Positions 34,695 to 43,971 of a DNA stretch of 64,000 bases are shown one piece after another. The stretch's first letter is position 1. The number at the start of each line of letters is the position of its first letter. The position numbers and the translations under genes are program-made. Under the pieces are notes generated by a model that saw only the letters and a list, made by a program, of their open reading frames with translations, was not told where the DNA came from and did not search any database. This DNA comes from Pseudomonas arsenicoxydans (GTDB lineage Bacteria > Pseudomonadota > Gammaproteobacteria > Pseudomonadales > Pseudomonadaceae), in the NCBI RefSeq assembly GCF_900103875.1, contig NZ_LT629705.1, positions 2,861,001 through 2,925,000 on the forward strand, given 5' to 3'.

Positions 34695-34746
34695 GCAGTG
34701 TGGGGACACTGCGAGCGGGACCGGTGCGGGATTTACTGCACCGGTC
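34695..34746 (+). other. Two consecutive perfect hairpins between fliA and cheY
   Basis: GCAGTGT (34695-34701) pairs with ACACTGC (34706-34712) over a GGGG loop; GACCGGTGC (34719-34727) pairs with GCACCGGTC (34738-34746) over a 10-nt loop. Neither has a T-tract, so simple intrinsic termination is unlikely. They fill the 5' part of the 154-bp fliA-cheY gap and could stabilise the transcript end or attenuate readthrough into cheY. No clear promoter was found in 34747-34846. Confidence 0.55.
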
Positions 34747-34846
34747 GCGATCTGTTGTGCTCCAGACAGTCATCGAGTGCATTGCCGGATTGATTGAAAT
34801 GGCGTGTCCAGGTGCTGGGCGCGTTTAAGACTGCTTGGAGGTCGAA

Positions 34847-35230
34847 TTGGACAAGAACATGAAAATCCTCATCGTTGATGACTTCTCAACGATGCGGCGG
34901 ATCATAAAAAACCTGTTGCGTGACCTTGGGTTCACCAACACGGTCGAGGCTGACGATGGCACTACCGCCATTCCGGTTCTCAACAGCGGCAGCATCGACT
35001 TTCTGGTAACGGACTGGAACATGCCTGGCATGACCGGCATCGATCTGCTGCGCCACGTGCGCGCCGATGAAAAGCTCAAGCACCTGCCAGTGCTGATGGT
35101 CACCGCTGAAGCCAAGCGCGAGCAGATCATCGAAGCGGCCCAGGCCGGTGTAAACGGCTATGTGGTCAAACCCTTCACGGCCCAGGCGTTGAAAGACAAA
35201 ATCGAAAAGATTTTCGAACGCATCGGTTGA
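34847..35230 (+). CDS. cheY: Chemotaxis response regulator CheY
   Basis: CheY carries phosphate from CheA to FliM and switches motor direction. The receiver domain is complete, with the acidic pair in [12 protein letters not shown], the phosphoacceptor Asp in LVTDWNMPG, Thr in LMVTAEAK and Lys in [15 protein letters not shown] (34837-34841) is 5 bp before TTG 34847 but 17 bp before ATG 34859, so the TTG start ([10 protein letters not shown]) is favoured; database entries usually take the ATG (123 residues). cheZ follows. Confidence 0.93.
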   Translation: MDKNMKILIVDDFSTMRRIIKNLLRDLGFTNTVEADDGTTAIPVLNSGSIDFLVTDWNMPGMTGIDLLRHVRADEKLKHLPVLMVTAEAKREQIIEAAQAGVNGYVVKPFTAQALKDKIEKIFERIG

Positions 35231-35253
35231 GACACTGCGTCACCGGGGGAGCT

Positions 35254-36042
35254 ATGGACAATAACGAATCTTCACAGGGCGATTTTGAATCGACCCTGAA
35301 AAAACACGCGGTCGAATTGGTCAACAGCCTTGAAAAGGGCAAGTTCGGCGATGCTGTGCAACTGATCCATGAGCTCAATCAGACCCGTGACCGCGGCCTG
35401 TATCAGGAGGTGGGCAAGCTCACTCGCGAGCTGCATAGCGCGATCGTCAATTTCCAGATTGACCCGAACATGCCGCAAGCCGAGGAAGTGTCCCAGATCA
35501 CCGATGCCACCGAGCGTCTGGGGTATGTGGTCAAGCTGACCGAGGCCGCTGCCAACCGCACCATGGACTTGGTGGAAAACGCCACGCCGCTGGTCAACGG
35601 CCTGAGCAATGAAGCTCAGGCGTTGAGCACGGATTGGGGACGGTTCATGCGTCGTGAAGTCGGGGCTGAAGAGTTCCGCGAGTTGGCGCGGCGGGTCGAC
35701 GGTTTCCTGACACGCAGCAGCGAAGACAATCGCGTGGTGTCAAGCAACCTCAACGACATCCTACTGGCTCAGGATTACCAGGACCTCACCGGTCAGGTGA
35801 TCAAGCGCGTGACCCAATTGGTCACCGAAGTTGAAAGCAACCTGCTCAAGCTCGTGCTCATGGCCAGCCAGGTAGACCGCTTTGCGGGTATTGAACATGA
35901 CCGTGAAGCGATGCTGGCTGAAAAAGATCCACAAAAACATCTCTCTCAGGGTGAAGGTCCGCAGATTCATGCCGATAAAAGAGAAGACGTTGTGTCCGGT
36001 CAGGACGATGTGGACGATTTGTTATCCAGCCTAGGATTTTAG
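35254..36042 (+). CDS. cheZ: CheY-P phosphatase CheZ
   Basis: CheZ (262 residues) speeds up dephosphorylation of CheY. It is a long helical hairpin with the conserved LTEAAANRTMDLVEN and the active-site motif ILLAQDYQDLTGQVIKRV (catalytic Gln). The C-terminal CheY-binding peptide DDLLSSLGF is present. ATG 35254 follows CCGGGGGAG; the longer frame from 35227 begins within the cheY stop region and is less likely. Confidence 0.95.
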   Translation: MDNNESSQGDFESTLKKHAVELVNSLEKGKFGDAVQLIHELNQTRDRGLYQEVGKLTRELHSAIVNFQIDPNMPQAEEVSQITDATERLGYVVKLTEAAANRTMDLVENATPLVNGLSNEAQALSTDWGRFMRREVGAEEFRELARRVDGFLTRSSEDNRVVSSNLNDILLAQDYQDLTGQVIKRVTQLVTEVESNLLKLVLMASQVDRFAGIEHDREAMLAEKDPQKHLSQGEGPQIHADKREDVVSGQDDVDDLLSSLGF

Positions 36043-36096
36043 AGTTTTAGATTCTAGGTTTTTTAGGTTTTTAGACCTTTAGGAGCACCCCCCTTA

Positions 36097-38328
36097 ATGA
36101 GCTTCGGCGCCGATGAAGAGATCCTTCAGGATTTCCTGGTTGAGGCCGGCGAGATTCTAGAGCAACTGTCCGAACAGCTGGTCGAGCTTGAAAGCCGACC
36201 GGATGATGCGGATCTGCTCAATGCAATTTTTCGCGGTTTTCACACTGTAAAAGGGGGCGCCGGCTTCCTCCAGCTCAACGAGCTGGTGGAGTGCTGTCAC
36301 ATCGCCGAGAACGTGTTCGACATCCTGCGCAAGGGTGAGCGTCGCGTCGACTCGGAACTGATGGACGTGGTTCTCGAAGCGCTGGATGCGGTGAACGGCA
36401 TGTTCACCGAAGTCCGCGAACGCAGCCCGATCACGGCTGCGACTCCAGAATTGCTTGCGGCACTGGCCCGCCTGGCCGAGCCGCAAATCGCTGATGAAGC
36501 AGCGCCGGTGGCTGAAGTGGTCCAGGCTCCGGCCGCTGAAGAGTCGGGCGACATCACCGATAACGAATTTGAACAACTGCTGGACTCGCTGAACGCCGTC
36601 AAGGCTCAGGCTGAAGCGCCGGCGGCTGCGCCTGTGCAATCGGCACAAGCGGCGGCAAGTGACGAAATCACCGATGCCGAGTTCGAGTCGTTGCTCGATC
36701 AACTGCACGGCAAAGGCCAGTTCGCTGTCGATGCGGTGGCAGCGCCTGCGCCTGCGGCACCGGCTGCCCCGAAAGCGGCAGGCGACAGCTCCGACATCAC
36801 CGACGACGAATTCGAGGCATTGCTCGACCAGTTGCACGGCAAGGGCAACTTCGCCGTTGATGCGCTGGAATCGGCCATTGCTTCCGTACCCGCTCCGGCT
36901 GCGCCGACCGCTAAAGCGGCCGGCGGTGATCTGATCTCCGATCACGAGTTCGAATCACTGCTCGACGAATTGCATGGCAAAGGCAAGTTCACCGAAGTAG
37001 GCACCGGCACCGTGGTGACCGCTCCTGCTGCCAAGGCACCTGCTGCTGCACCGAAACCAGAACCTAAAGCTGAAGCGCCGAAACCGGCTGCCGCCGCTGC
37101 ACCGGCACCGGCTCGCGCCGCGCCGTCCGCGCCGCCACCGGAAAAACCGGCCAGTGAAGCCGAGACCACTGTGCGGGTTGATACCGCGCGTCTCGACGAA
37201 ATCATGAACATGGTGGGCGAACTGGTATTGGTGCGTAACCGCTTGGTCCGTCTGGGCCTCAACAGCGGCGACGAAGCCATGTCCAAGGCCGTGTCGAACC
37301 TCGACGTGGTCACCGCCGATCTGCAGACCGCGGTGATGAAGACCCGGATGCAACCGATCAAGAAGGTCTTCGGACGCTTCCCGCGTCTGGTTCGCGATCT
37401 GGCTCGCCAGCTCAAGAAAGAGATCATCCTGGAGCTGGTCGGCGAAGAAACCGACCTCGACAAGAACCTTGTGGAGGCCCTGGCCGACCCGCTGGTCCAC
37501 TTGGTGCGCAACGCGGTCGACCACGGCATCGAGTCGCCGGAAGAGCGCGAAGCCTCGGGCAAGTCCCGCGGCGGCAAAGTGATCCTCGCGGCCGAACAGG
37601 AAGGCGACCACATCCTGCTGTCGATCTCCGATGACGGCAAAGGCATGGACCCGAACGTCCTGCGTTCCATCGCGGTAAAGCGCGGTGTGATGGACAAGGA
37701 CGCGGCCGATCGCTTGAGCGACACCGAGTGCTACAACCTGATTTTCGCACCCGGGTTCTCGACCAAGACCGAGATCTCCGACGTGTCGGGTCGTGGCGTG
37801 GGCATGGACGTGGTGAAAACCAAGATTTCCCAGCTCAACGGTTCGATCAACATCTACTCGACCAAGGGCCAGGGCTCGAAGATCGTCATCAAGGTCCCGT
37901 TGACCCTGGCGATCATGCCGACGCTGATGGTCATGCTCGGCAACCAGGCGTTTGCGTTCCCACTGGTGAACGTCAACGAGATTTTCCACCTCGACCTCTC
38001 GACCACCAACGTGGTGGACGGCCAGGAAGTGGTGATTGTGCGGGACAAGGCGCTGCCGTTGTTCTACCTCAAGCGCTGGCTGGTCAGCTCCGCCGCTCAC
38101 GAAGAGCAGCGTGAAGGCCATGTGGTGATCCTTTCGGTGGGCACTCAGCGGATCGGCTTCGTCGTCGATCAACTGGTGGGCCAGGAAGAAGTGGTCATCA
38201 AGCCATTGGGCAAAATGCTCCAGGGAACCCCGGGCATGTCGGGCGCCACCATCACGGGTGACGGTCGCATCGCGTTGATTCTCGATGTTCCGAGCATGCT
38301 CAAGCGTTACGCCACGCGGCGTATTTGA
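36097..38328 (+). CDS. cheA: Chemotaxis histidine kinase CheA
   Basis: CheA (743 residues) is the kinase of the polar chemosensory array. Order: P1 Hpt domain with His49 in [14 protein letters not shown]; an Ala/Pro-rich region of about 200 residues with four related EFExLLDxLHGKG-type repeats (about 151-165, 189-213, 232-256, 278-300), probably P2-like CheY-docking units; P3 dimerisation helix; P4 kinase ([32 protein letters not shown]); P5 CheW-like domain at the C-terminus. The repeats replace the compact P2 of E. coli. cheB follows 49 bp later. Confidence 0.97.
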   Translation: MSFGADEEILQDFLVEAGEILEQLSEQLVELESRPDDADLLNAIFRGFHTVKGGAGFLQLNELVECCHIAENVFDILRKGERRVDSELMDVVLEALDAVNGMFTEVRERSPITAATPELLAALARLAEPQIADEAAPVAEVVQAPAAEESGDITDNEFEQLLDSLNAVKAQAEAPAAAPVQSAQAAASDEITDAEFESLLDQLHGKGQFAVDAVAAPAPAAPAAPKAAGDSSDITDDEFEALLDQLHGKGNFAVDALESAIASVPAPAAPTAKAAGGDLISDHEFESLLDELHGKGKFTEVGTGTVVTAPAAKAPAAAPKPEPKAEAPKPAAAAAPAPARAAPSAPPPEKPASEAETTVRVDTARLDEIMNMVGELVLVRNRLVRLGLNSGDEAMSKAVSNLDVVTADLQTAVMKTRMQPIKKVFGRFPRLVRDLARQLKKEIILELVGEETDLDKNLVEALADPLVHLVRNAVDHGIESPEEREASGKSRGGKVILAAEQEGDHILLSISDDGKGMDPNVLRSIAVKRGVMDKDAADRLSDTECYNLIFAPGFSTKTEISDVSGRGVGMDVVKTKISQLNGSINIYSTKGQGSKIVIKVPLTLAIMPTLMVMLGNQAFAFPLVNVNEIFHLDLSTTNVVDGQEVVIVRDKALPLFYLKRWLVSSAAHEEQREGHVVILSVGTQRIGFVVDQLVGQEEVVIKPLGKMLQGTPGMSGATITGDGRIALILDVPSMLKRYATRRI
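36547..36996 (+). repeat. Four in-frame repeats inside cheA (P2-like linker modules)
   Basis: The encoded units are [13 protein letters not shown] (36547-36591), [20 protein letters not shown] (36661-36735), [20 protein letters not shown] (36790-36864) and [19 protein letters not shown] (36928-36996), separated by Ala/Pro-rich linkers. The last three are nearly identical at protein level. They look like tandem docking motifs. Copy number could vary between strains by recombination. Confidence 0.85.
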
Positions 38329-38377
38329 TTCTGGTGGAGCGGGGCGACCAAGCCTCGCTCCATCTAACGGAGTGTTT

Positions 38378-39523
38378 ATGGCAGTCAAAGTCCTGGTGGT
38401 GGACGATTCGGGGTTTTTCCGCCGCCGCGTCTCGGAAATTCTTTCAGCGGATCCGAATATCCAGGTCGTCGGTACGGCGACCAACGGAAAAGAGGCGATC
38501 GATCAAGCGCTGGCCCTCAAGCCAGACGTGATCACCATGGACTACGAGATGCCGATGATGGACGGCATCACAGCGGTGCGGCACATCATGCAGCGCTGCC
38601 CGACCCCGGTGTTGATGTTCTCCTCGCTGACCCACGAAGGCGCTCGCGTTACCCTCGATGCGCTGGACGCCGGTGCAGTGGATTTCCTGCCGAAGAATTT
38701 CGAAGACATCTCCCGTAACCCGGAGAAGGTCAAGCAACTGCTGTGCGAGAAGATTCTCAGCATCTCGCGCAGTAATCGTCGTGCCAACACCTACAGTGCG
38801 CCGGCCCCGGTCGCCGCGCCAACCCCTGCGCCTTCAAGCGTCAGCAGCTACGGCAGCAGCGTGCCTGCGCGTCCGGCAGCGGCACCGATTCCGGCGCGTA
38901 GCTACGCCCCGACATCGTCCTCGACATCGACGGGCCCGTCCTCGCCAGCGCCGAAACGCAAAGCCTACAAGCTGGTGGCCATCGGCACGTCCACGGGCGG
39001 TCCGGTTGCCTTGCAGCGGGTGTTGACCCAGCTACCGGCCAATTTCCCGGCTCCGATCGTGCTAATCCAGCACATGCCGGCCGCCTTCACCAAGGCGTTC
39101 GCCGAGCGTCTGGACAAGCTGTGTCGCATCAGCGTCAAGGAAGCCGAGGATGGAGACATTCTGCGTCCGGGCCTGGCGCTGCTGGCACCGGGTGGCAAGC
39201 AAATGATGATCGACGGCCGTGGCGCGGTGAAAATCCTGCCGGGCGACGAGCGTCTGAATTACAAACCTTGCGTGGACATCACCTTCGGTTCGGCAGCCAA
39301 GTCCTACGGCGACAAAGTTCTGGCGGTCGTACTGACCGGCATGGGCGCAGATGGTCGTGAAGGTGCGCGTCTGCTCAAGCAGGGTGGCAGTGCGATCTGG
39401 GCTCAGGATGAGGCGAGCTGCGTGATCTATGGCATGCCGATGGCCATCGTCAAAGCCGACCTCGCTGACGCGATCTACAGCCTGGACGATATTGGCAGGC
39501 ATCTGGCCGAGGCGTGCATCTGA
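38378..39523 (+). CDS. cheB: Chemotaxis protein-glutamate methylesterase CheB
   Basis: CheB (381 residues) demethylates receptors to adapt chemotaxis. N-terminal receiver domain ([14 protein letters not shown], Asp in [12 protein letters not shown]), a Ser/Pro/Ala linker (about 150-200), then the methylesterase domain with catalytic Ser in AIGTSTGGP, His in VLIQHMPA and Asp in [13 protein letters not shown] 38378 follows AACGGAG; the stop TGA shares its A with the motC ATG. Confidence 0.96.
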   Translation: MAVKVLVVDDSGFFRRRVSEILSADPNIQVVGTATNGKEAIDQALALKPDVITMDYEMPMMDGITAVRHIMQRCPTPVLMFSSLTHEGARVTLDALDAGAVDFLPKNFEDISRNPEKVKQLLCEKILSISRSNRRANTYSAPAPVAAPTPAPSSVSSYGSSVPARPAAAPIPARSYAPTSSSTSTGPSSPAPKRKAYKLVAIGTSTGGPVALQRVLTQLPANFPAPIVLIQHMPAAFTKAFAERLDKLCRISVKEAEDGDILRPGLALLAPGGKQMMIDGRGAVKILPGDERLNYKPCVDITFGSAAKSYGDKVLAVVLTGMGADGREGARLLKQGGSAIWAQDEASCVIYGMPMAIVKADLADAIYSLDDIGRHLAEACI

Positions 39524-40263
39524 TGGATGTTTTAAGCCTTATCGGGATCATCATGGCGTTCGTCGCCATCGTTGGCGGCAACTACCTGGAAGGCGGTCAC
39601 CTCGGGGCGCTGGCCAACGGCCCGGCCGCGCTGATCGTCATCGGCGGGACCATTGGCGCAGCGTTGTTGCAATCGCCGATGAGCGCTTTCAAACGCGCCA
39701 TGCAAATCCTTGGCTGGATTCTGTTTCCGCCTCGTGTCGATCTGGCCGGTGGGGTTGATCGCGTAGTGAACTGGAGCCTGACGGCTCGCAAGGAAGGTTT
39801 GCTCGGTCTGGAAGGCGTGGCCGATGCCGAACCCGACAGCTACTCGCGCAAAGGCCTGCAACTGTTGGTGGATGGCGCGGAGCCGGAAGCGATTCGCAGC
39901 ATTCTGGAAGTGGATTTCTACACCCAGGAAAGCCGCGACATCGAGGCCGCCAAAGTCTTTGAAAGCATGGGCGGCTACGCGCCGACCATCGGCATCATCG
40001 GTGCGGTGATGGGCCTGATTCATGTCATGGGCAACCTGGGCGATCCTTCGCAACTGGGCAGCGGCATTGCCGTGGCCTTCGTCGCGACCATCTACGGCGT
40101 GGCCAGTGCCAACCTGGTGTTGCTGCCGGTTGCCGCCAAGCTCAAGTCCGTCGCGTTGCGCCAGTCGCGTTATCGCGAAATGTTGCTGGAAGGGATCCTG
40201 TCGATCGCCGAAGGTGAAAACCCTCGCTCTATTGAGTTGAAGCTTCAGGGCTTCATGGATTGA
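39523..40263 (+). CDS. motC: Flagellar stator protein MotC (MotA family)
   Basis: MotC (246 residues) is the MotA-type proton-channel subunit of the second stator pair known in Pseudomonas (MotCD), important for swarming. Four transmembrane segments are recognisable (about 4-24, 32-50, 146-166, 180-200), with the conserved GGYAPTIGIIGAVMGLI motif and cytoplasmic charges. ATG 39523 overlaps the cheB stop by one base. motD starts 15 bp after. Confidence 0.94.
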   Translation: MDVLSLIGIIMAFVAIVGGNYLEGGHLGALANGPAALIVIGGTIGAALLQSPMSAFKRAMQILGWILFPPRVDLAGGVDRVVNWSLTARKEGLLGLEGVADAEPDSYSRKGLQLLVDGAEPEAIRSILEVDFYTQESRDIEAAKVFESMGGYAPTIGIIGAVMGLIHVMGNLGDPSQLGSGIAVAFVATIYGVASANLVLLPVAAKLKSVALRQSRYREMLLEGILSIAEGENPRSIELKLQGFMD

Positions 40264-40278
40264 TGGGGGATATGGATC

Positions 40279-41169
40279 ATGGCGCGTCGTCGGCAACCTG
40301 AAGAACATGTAAACCATGAGCGCTGGCTGGTTTCCTACGCCGACTTCATCACGTTGCTGTTCGCGTTCTTCGTGGTTATGTACTCGATTTCGTCGATCAA
40401 CGAAGGCAAGTACAAGGTCATTTCCGAAGCGTTGATCGGGGTCTTTACCGACTCCGACCGCGCCCTCAAGCCGATTCCGATCGGTGAAGAGCGACCGCAG
40501 ACGGTGACCCCGGCCAAACCGCTGGTCAAAGACGCCGAGCAGGTTGACGCAGGTATAGCCGGAGCCAGCGATCCGCTGAAAAGCATCGCCGATGACATCA
40601 GCGCGGCGTTCGGTGACTTGATCAAGTCCAACCAGATGACCGTGCGCGGCAACGAGTTGTGGGTTGAGATCGAACTGAACTCCAGCCTGTTGTTCGGCAG
40701 TGGCGACGCCATGCCCAGCGACATGGCGTTCAACATCATCGACAAGGTCGCGCATATTCTGAAGCCGTTCGACAACCCGATTCACGTCGAAGGCTTTACC
40801 GACGATCAGCCGATCCGTACCGCGCAATACCCGACCAACTGGGAGCTTTCCTCGGCCCGTTCGGCGAGCATCGTGCGCATGCTGGCCATGCAGGGCGTCA
40901 ACCCGGGTCGCCTGGCGTCAGTGGGTTACGGCGAATTCCAGCCGGTGGCCAATAACGCCACCGCCGAGGGCCGGGCACGCAACCGTCGCGTTGTGCTGGT
41001 CGTGTCGCGAAATCTCGATGTACGCCGCAGCCTCACGGGCACCGGAACCGCTAATGCAAAACCGGACGCCGCGTTGAAGCGTGCTGGCACACAAACTGCA
41101 CCGACCCCGGTCAAGTCGCCGGGACGAGAGAGCGCCGTCAATTCTCCGTCACCTGCATTAACACGTTGA
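40279..41169 (+). CDS. motD: Flagellar stator protein MotD (MotB family)
   Basis: MotD (296 residues) anchors the stator to peptidoglycan. A short basic N-terminus precedes one transmembrane helix with the proton-accepting Asp22 in SYADFITLLFAFFVVMYS, then a plug region and a C-terminal OmpA-like peptidoglycan-binding domain (VEGFTDDQPIRT, NWELSSARSASIVRML, GYGEFQPVANNATAEGRARN). A Pro/Thr-rich tail ends the protein. Confidence 0.95.
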   Translation: MARRRQPEEHVNHERWLVSYADFITLLFAFFVVMYSISSINEGKYKVISEALIGVFTDSDRALKPIPIGEERPQTVTPAKPLVKDAEQVDAGIAGASDPLKSIADDISAAFGDLIKSNQMTVRGNELWVEIELNSSLLFGSGDAMPSDMAFNIIDKVAHILKPFDNPIHVEGFTDDQPIRTAQYPTNWELSSARSASIVRMLAMQGVNPGRLASVGYGEFQPVANNATAEGRARNRRVVLVVSRNLDVRRSLTGTGTANAKPDAALKRAGTQTAPTPVKSPGRESAVNSPSPALTR

Positions 41170-41212
41170 GCTATTTCTCGGTCGACCTTGTCGACCGGGA
41201 GGAACAATCCGA

Positions 41213-42001
41213 ATGAGAGTCTGGGCCGTTGCCAATCAAAAGGGTGGTGTTGGTAAAACCACTTCCTCTATCGCTTTAGCCGGGTTACTGGCGGAGGCGG
41301 GCAAGCGCGTGGTCGTGGTCGATCTCGATCCGCACGGCTCGATGACCAGCTACTTCGGATACGACCCCGACACTCTGGAACACAGCAGCTACGACCTGTT
41401 CCTGCACAAGGGCAGCGTGCCGCAAGGCTTGCCCGGTCAATTGCTGCTGCCGACCAGTCATGAACACATTTCGCTGTTGCCATCGAGCACCGCGCTGGCC
41501 ACGCTTGAACGTCAGTCGCCGGGCCAGAGCGGCTTGGGCCTGGTGATCGCCAAGAGCCTGGCGCAGCTGTGGCAGGACTTCGATTACGCCGTCATCGACA
41601 GCCCACCGTTACTTGGTGTGCTGATGGTCAATGCGTTGGCGGCGAGCCAGCAATTAGTGATCCCGGTACAGACCGAGCACCTGGCCGTCAAAGGCCTGGA
41701 ACGCATGGTCAACACGCTTGCGATGATCAACCGCTCACGCAAAGTGGCGTTGCCGTTCACCATCATTCCGACCCTGTTCGACCGCCGCACCCAGGCTTCC
41801 CTCGGGACGCTTCGCGTGCTGCGCGACAAATATCCGGAAGAAATCTGGCAAGGCTATATCCCGGTCGATACCCGTCTGCGTGACGCAAGCCGGGCGGGGC
41901 TGACGCCTTCGCAATTCGATGGCAAGAGCCGTGGCGTTCTCGCGTATCGCGCATTGCTCAAGCATTTGCTGGCCGCACAACTTGTCCCGCAGGTGGCGTG
42001 A
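41213..42001 (+). CDS. ParA/MinD-family ATPase (polar chemotaxis positioning)
   Basis: A 262-residue ParA ATPase with deviant Walker A KGGVGKTTSSIAL (about 11-23), VVVDLDPHGSMTSYFG and Walker B VIDSPPLLGVLMVNAL. It is separate from FleN and sits in the che-mot cluster, followed by a CheW-like gene. In Vibrio and Pseudomonas the equivalent ParC with ParP places the chemosensory array at the pole and segregates it at division. That role is inferred from family and location. Confidence 0.9.
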   Translation: MRVWAVANQKGGVGKTTSSIALAGLLAEAGKRVVVVDLDPHGSMTSYFGYDPDTLEHSSYDLFLHKGSVPQGLPGQLLLPTSHEHISLLPSSTALATLERQSPGQSGLGLVIAKSLAQLWQDFDYAVIDSPPLLGVLMVNALAASQQLVIPVQTEHLAVKGLERMVNTLAMINRSRKVALPFTIIPTLFDRRTQASLGTLRVLRDKYPEEIWQGYIPVDTRLRDASRAGLTPSQFDGKSRGVLAYRALLKHLLAAQLVPQVA

Positions 42002-42002
42002 G

Positions 42003-42887
42003 ATGAATCGCCCGGTGAAAATCACGTCGCGTCCGCAACTCGCGCTCCAGTCTTACCTGGACAGCTTGCTGATGGAGGCGACCGAAGAATTGCCGTTGGA
42101 AGTCGAAGCAGTTGCTCAAGTCATCGAGGTCGTTGAAACGGTCGAGGTCGAAGCGGCGCTGGACGAGTTCCAGGCGGCGGTGCTCGAAGAGCAGGCCCGC
42201 GATGCGCACCAGCCTGCTGTCGTCACGGCCCCGGTTGCCCCTGTCGTTGAGACAGCGCCGGTCGCGGTGATCGAAGCGCCGGCACCGATTCTGGCACCGG
42301 TCTCGACGCTCGCACCGCTGCTGCAAACCCTGGTGCCGCCGGTGGTCGAAGTCCATCTGCCGCCGAGCAACACGCCTCCGCCGGTGGAGACCGACGGTCG
42401 TCCGTCATGGGCCGCCGAACCGTTCGAATGTTTGCTGTTCGATGTCGCCGGGTTGACCCTGGCGGTGCCGCTGGTGTGCCTGGGTTCCATTTATTCCCTG
42501 GCAGGCCACGAGCTGACGCCACTGTTTGGCCAACCGGAATGGTTTCTCGGGATCCTGCCGAGCCAAGCCGGCAACCTGAAAGTCCTGGACACCGCGCGCT
42601 GGGTCATGCCCGACCGCTACCGCGACGACTTCCGCCAGGGCCTGCAATACGTCATTTCGGTTCAGGGCTACGAATGGGGGCTGGCGGTGCATCAGGTCAG
42701 CCGCTCGTTGCGCCTGGACCCGAACGAAATCAAATGGAGAAGTCATCGAGGTCAGCGGCCGTGGCTCGCCGGCACGGTGATTGAGCACATGTGTGCGCTG
42801 CTGGACGTCTCCGAACTGGCCGAGTTGATCGCCAGCGGCGGGGCAAAGCACATGGGTGGCAGCAAGCCGCTACATAAACCGACATAA
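42003..42887 (+). CDS. CheW-domain protein, probable ParP-like partner of ParA
   Basis: The 294-residue product has a long acidic and Ala/Pro/Val-rich N-terminal half (about 1-140) and a C-terminal CheW-like domain (ECLLFDVAGLTLAVPLVCLG, VLDTARWVMPDRYRD, QGYEWGLAVHQVSRSLRL). The layout matches ParP, which ties the array to the polar ParC. It begins one base after the ParA stop. ATG 42003 is right after the stop; the longer frame from 41919 lies inside the ParA gene and is not used. Confidence 0.85.
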   Translation: MNRPVKITSRPQLALQSYLDSLLMEATEELPLEVEAVAQVIEVVETVEVEAALDEFQAAVLEEQARDAHQPAVVTAPVAPVVETAPVAVIEAPAPILAPVSTLAPLLQTLVPPVVEVHLPPSNTPPPVETDGRPSWAAEPFECLLFDVAGLTLAVPLVCLGSIYSLAGHELTPLFGQPEWFLGILPSQAGNLKVLDTARWVMPDRYRDDFRQGLQYVISVQGYEWGLAVHQVSRSLRLDPNEIKWRSHRGQRPWLAGTVIEHMCALLDVSELAELIASGGAKHMGGSKPLHKPT

Positions 42888-42976
42888 CAGCCGACATAAC
42901 AAGTATGCGACGGCATTGTTGAATGCCGCCACACAGAACACACGCCGCCAGAAGCGGTTTTTCGAGGGGTCAGGGT

Positions 42977-43462
42977 ATGAGTAATCAAGCGACGAATGCA
43001 AAAGGTTCTGAAGATCCGATCCTGCAATGGGTAACCTTCAAACTGGACAACGAAACCTACGGCATCAACGTGATGCGCGTTCAGGAAGTCCTGCGTTACA
43101 CCGAAATCGCCCCGGTCCCGGGTGCCCCGAGCTACGTGCTGGGCATTATCAACCTGCGCGGTAACGTGGTCACCGTGATCGACACCCGTCAGCGCTTCGG
43201 CCTGATGAACGCCGAAATCAGCGACAACACCCGTATCGTCATCATTGAAGCCGACAAGCAAGTGGTCGGGATCATGGTCGACAGCGTGGCCGAAGTGGTT
43301 TACCTGCGTCAGTCGGAAATCGAAACCGCGCCAAACGTCGGTAACGAAGAGTCCGCCAAGTTCATTCAAGGCGTGTGCAACAAGAACAACGAACTGCTGA
43401 TCCTGGTCGAGCTGGACAAGATGATGAGCGAAGAAGAATGGTCGGATCTGGAGAACATCTGA
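42977..43462 (+). CDS. cheW: Chemotaxis coupling protein CheW
   Basis: CheW (161 residues) links receptors to CheA in the array. Typical motifs: WVTFKLDNETYGINVMRVQE at the N-terminus, PSYVLGIINLRGNVVTVID, and the CheA-binding loop to QVVGIMVDSVAEVV. ATG 42977 follows TCAGGGT; the 89-bp gap after the ParP-like gene carries no other gene. The stop is directly followed by the TTG of the next gene. Confidence 0.96.
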   Translation: MSNQATNAKGSEDPILQWVTFKLDNETYGINVMRVQEVLRYTEIAPVPGAPSYVLGIINLRGNVVTVIDTRQRFGLMNAEISDNTRIVIIEADKQVVGIMVDSVAEVVYLRQSEIETAPNVGNEESAKFIQGVCNKNNELLILVELDKMMSEEEWSDLENI

Positions 43463-43855
43463 TTGATTCTTGAGGTAGCGGTCATTGTCCTGTTCCTTTT
43501 CTGGGCAGGCACGCTGGCAATGTTTCTGGCGTACATTCGCGCTCAACGTCAGGTAGCCGCGCAACAGGCCCAGGGTGATGCGCTGCGCGATCAGCGCATC
43601 AAGGACCTGGCCAAGCGCGTTGACGACTATCAAAGCGGCAGCGTGCGCATGGGTGAAGCCCTGCACGAACTGCGCGCCGTGGTCAGCCCTCTGCCGGACA
43701 AACTGGCCCAGCTGGAGCAGCGTGACCCGTCGAGCCTTTCGTTCGCCCAAGCGGCGCGGTTGGTGGGGATGGGCGCTACCGTTGATGAGCTGACTCAGTC
43801 TTGCGGGTTGACCCAGGCCGAGGCGGAGTTGATGCGTAAGCTGCACAAGAACTGA
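43463..43855 (+). CDS. DUF2802-type small membrane protein downstream of cheW
   Basis: A 130-residue protein with one N-terminal transmembrane helix (about 3-23, EVAVIVLFLFWAGTLAMFLAY in part) and a basic helical cytoplasmic domain ending in a helix-turn-helix-like MGATVDELTQSCGLTQAEAELMRKL. The equivalent gene follows cheW in other pseudomonads and is annotated DUF2802; its role is unknown. TTG 43463 directly follows the cheW stop. Confidence 0.75.
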   Translation: MILEVAVIVLFLFWAGTLAMFLAYIRAQRQVAAQQAQGDALRDQRIKDLAKRVDDYQSGSVRMGEALHELRAVVSPLPDKLAQLEQRDPSSLSFAQAARLVGMGATVDELTQSCGLTQAEAELMRKLHKN

Positions 43856-43863
43856 GAAAGATC

Positions 43864-43956
43864 AAAAGATCGCAGCCTCGTTTCACTCGACAGCTCCTAC
43901 AGGGCTACGCGATCCCAATGTAGGAGCTGTCGAGTGAAACGAGGCTGCGATCTTTT
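43864..43956. repeat. Large perfect inverted repeat (REPIN) between convergent genes
   Basis: Two 38-bp arms (43864-43901 and 43919-43956) are exact reverse complements around a 17-bp loop. The arms carry the Pseudomonas GTAGGAGC REP motif. It lies between the convergent DUF2802 gene (+) and the FlhB-like gene (-), and an RNA copy would fold into a very stable hairpin in either direction, with a TTTT end. Confidence 0.92.
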
Positions 43957-43971
43957 GCATTCAACACGGAA

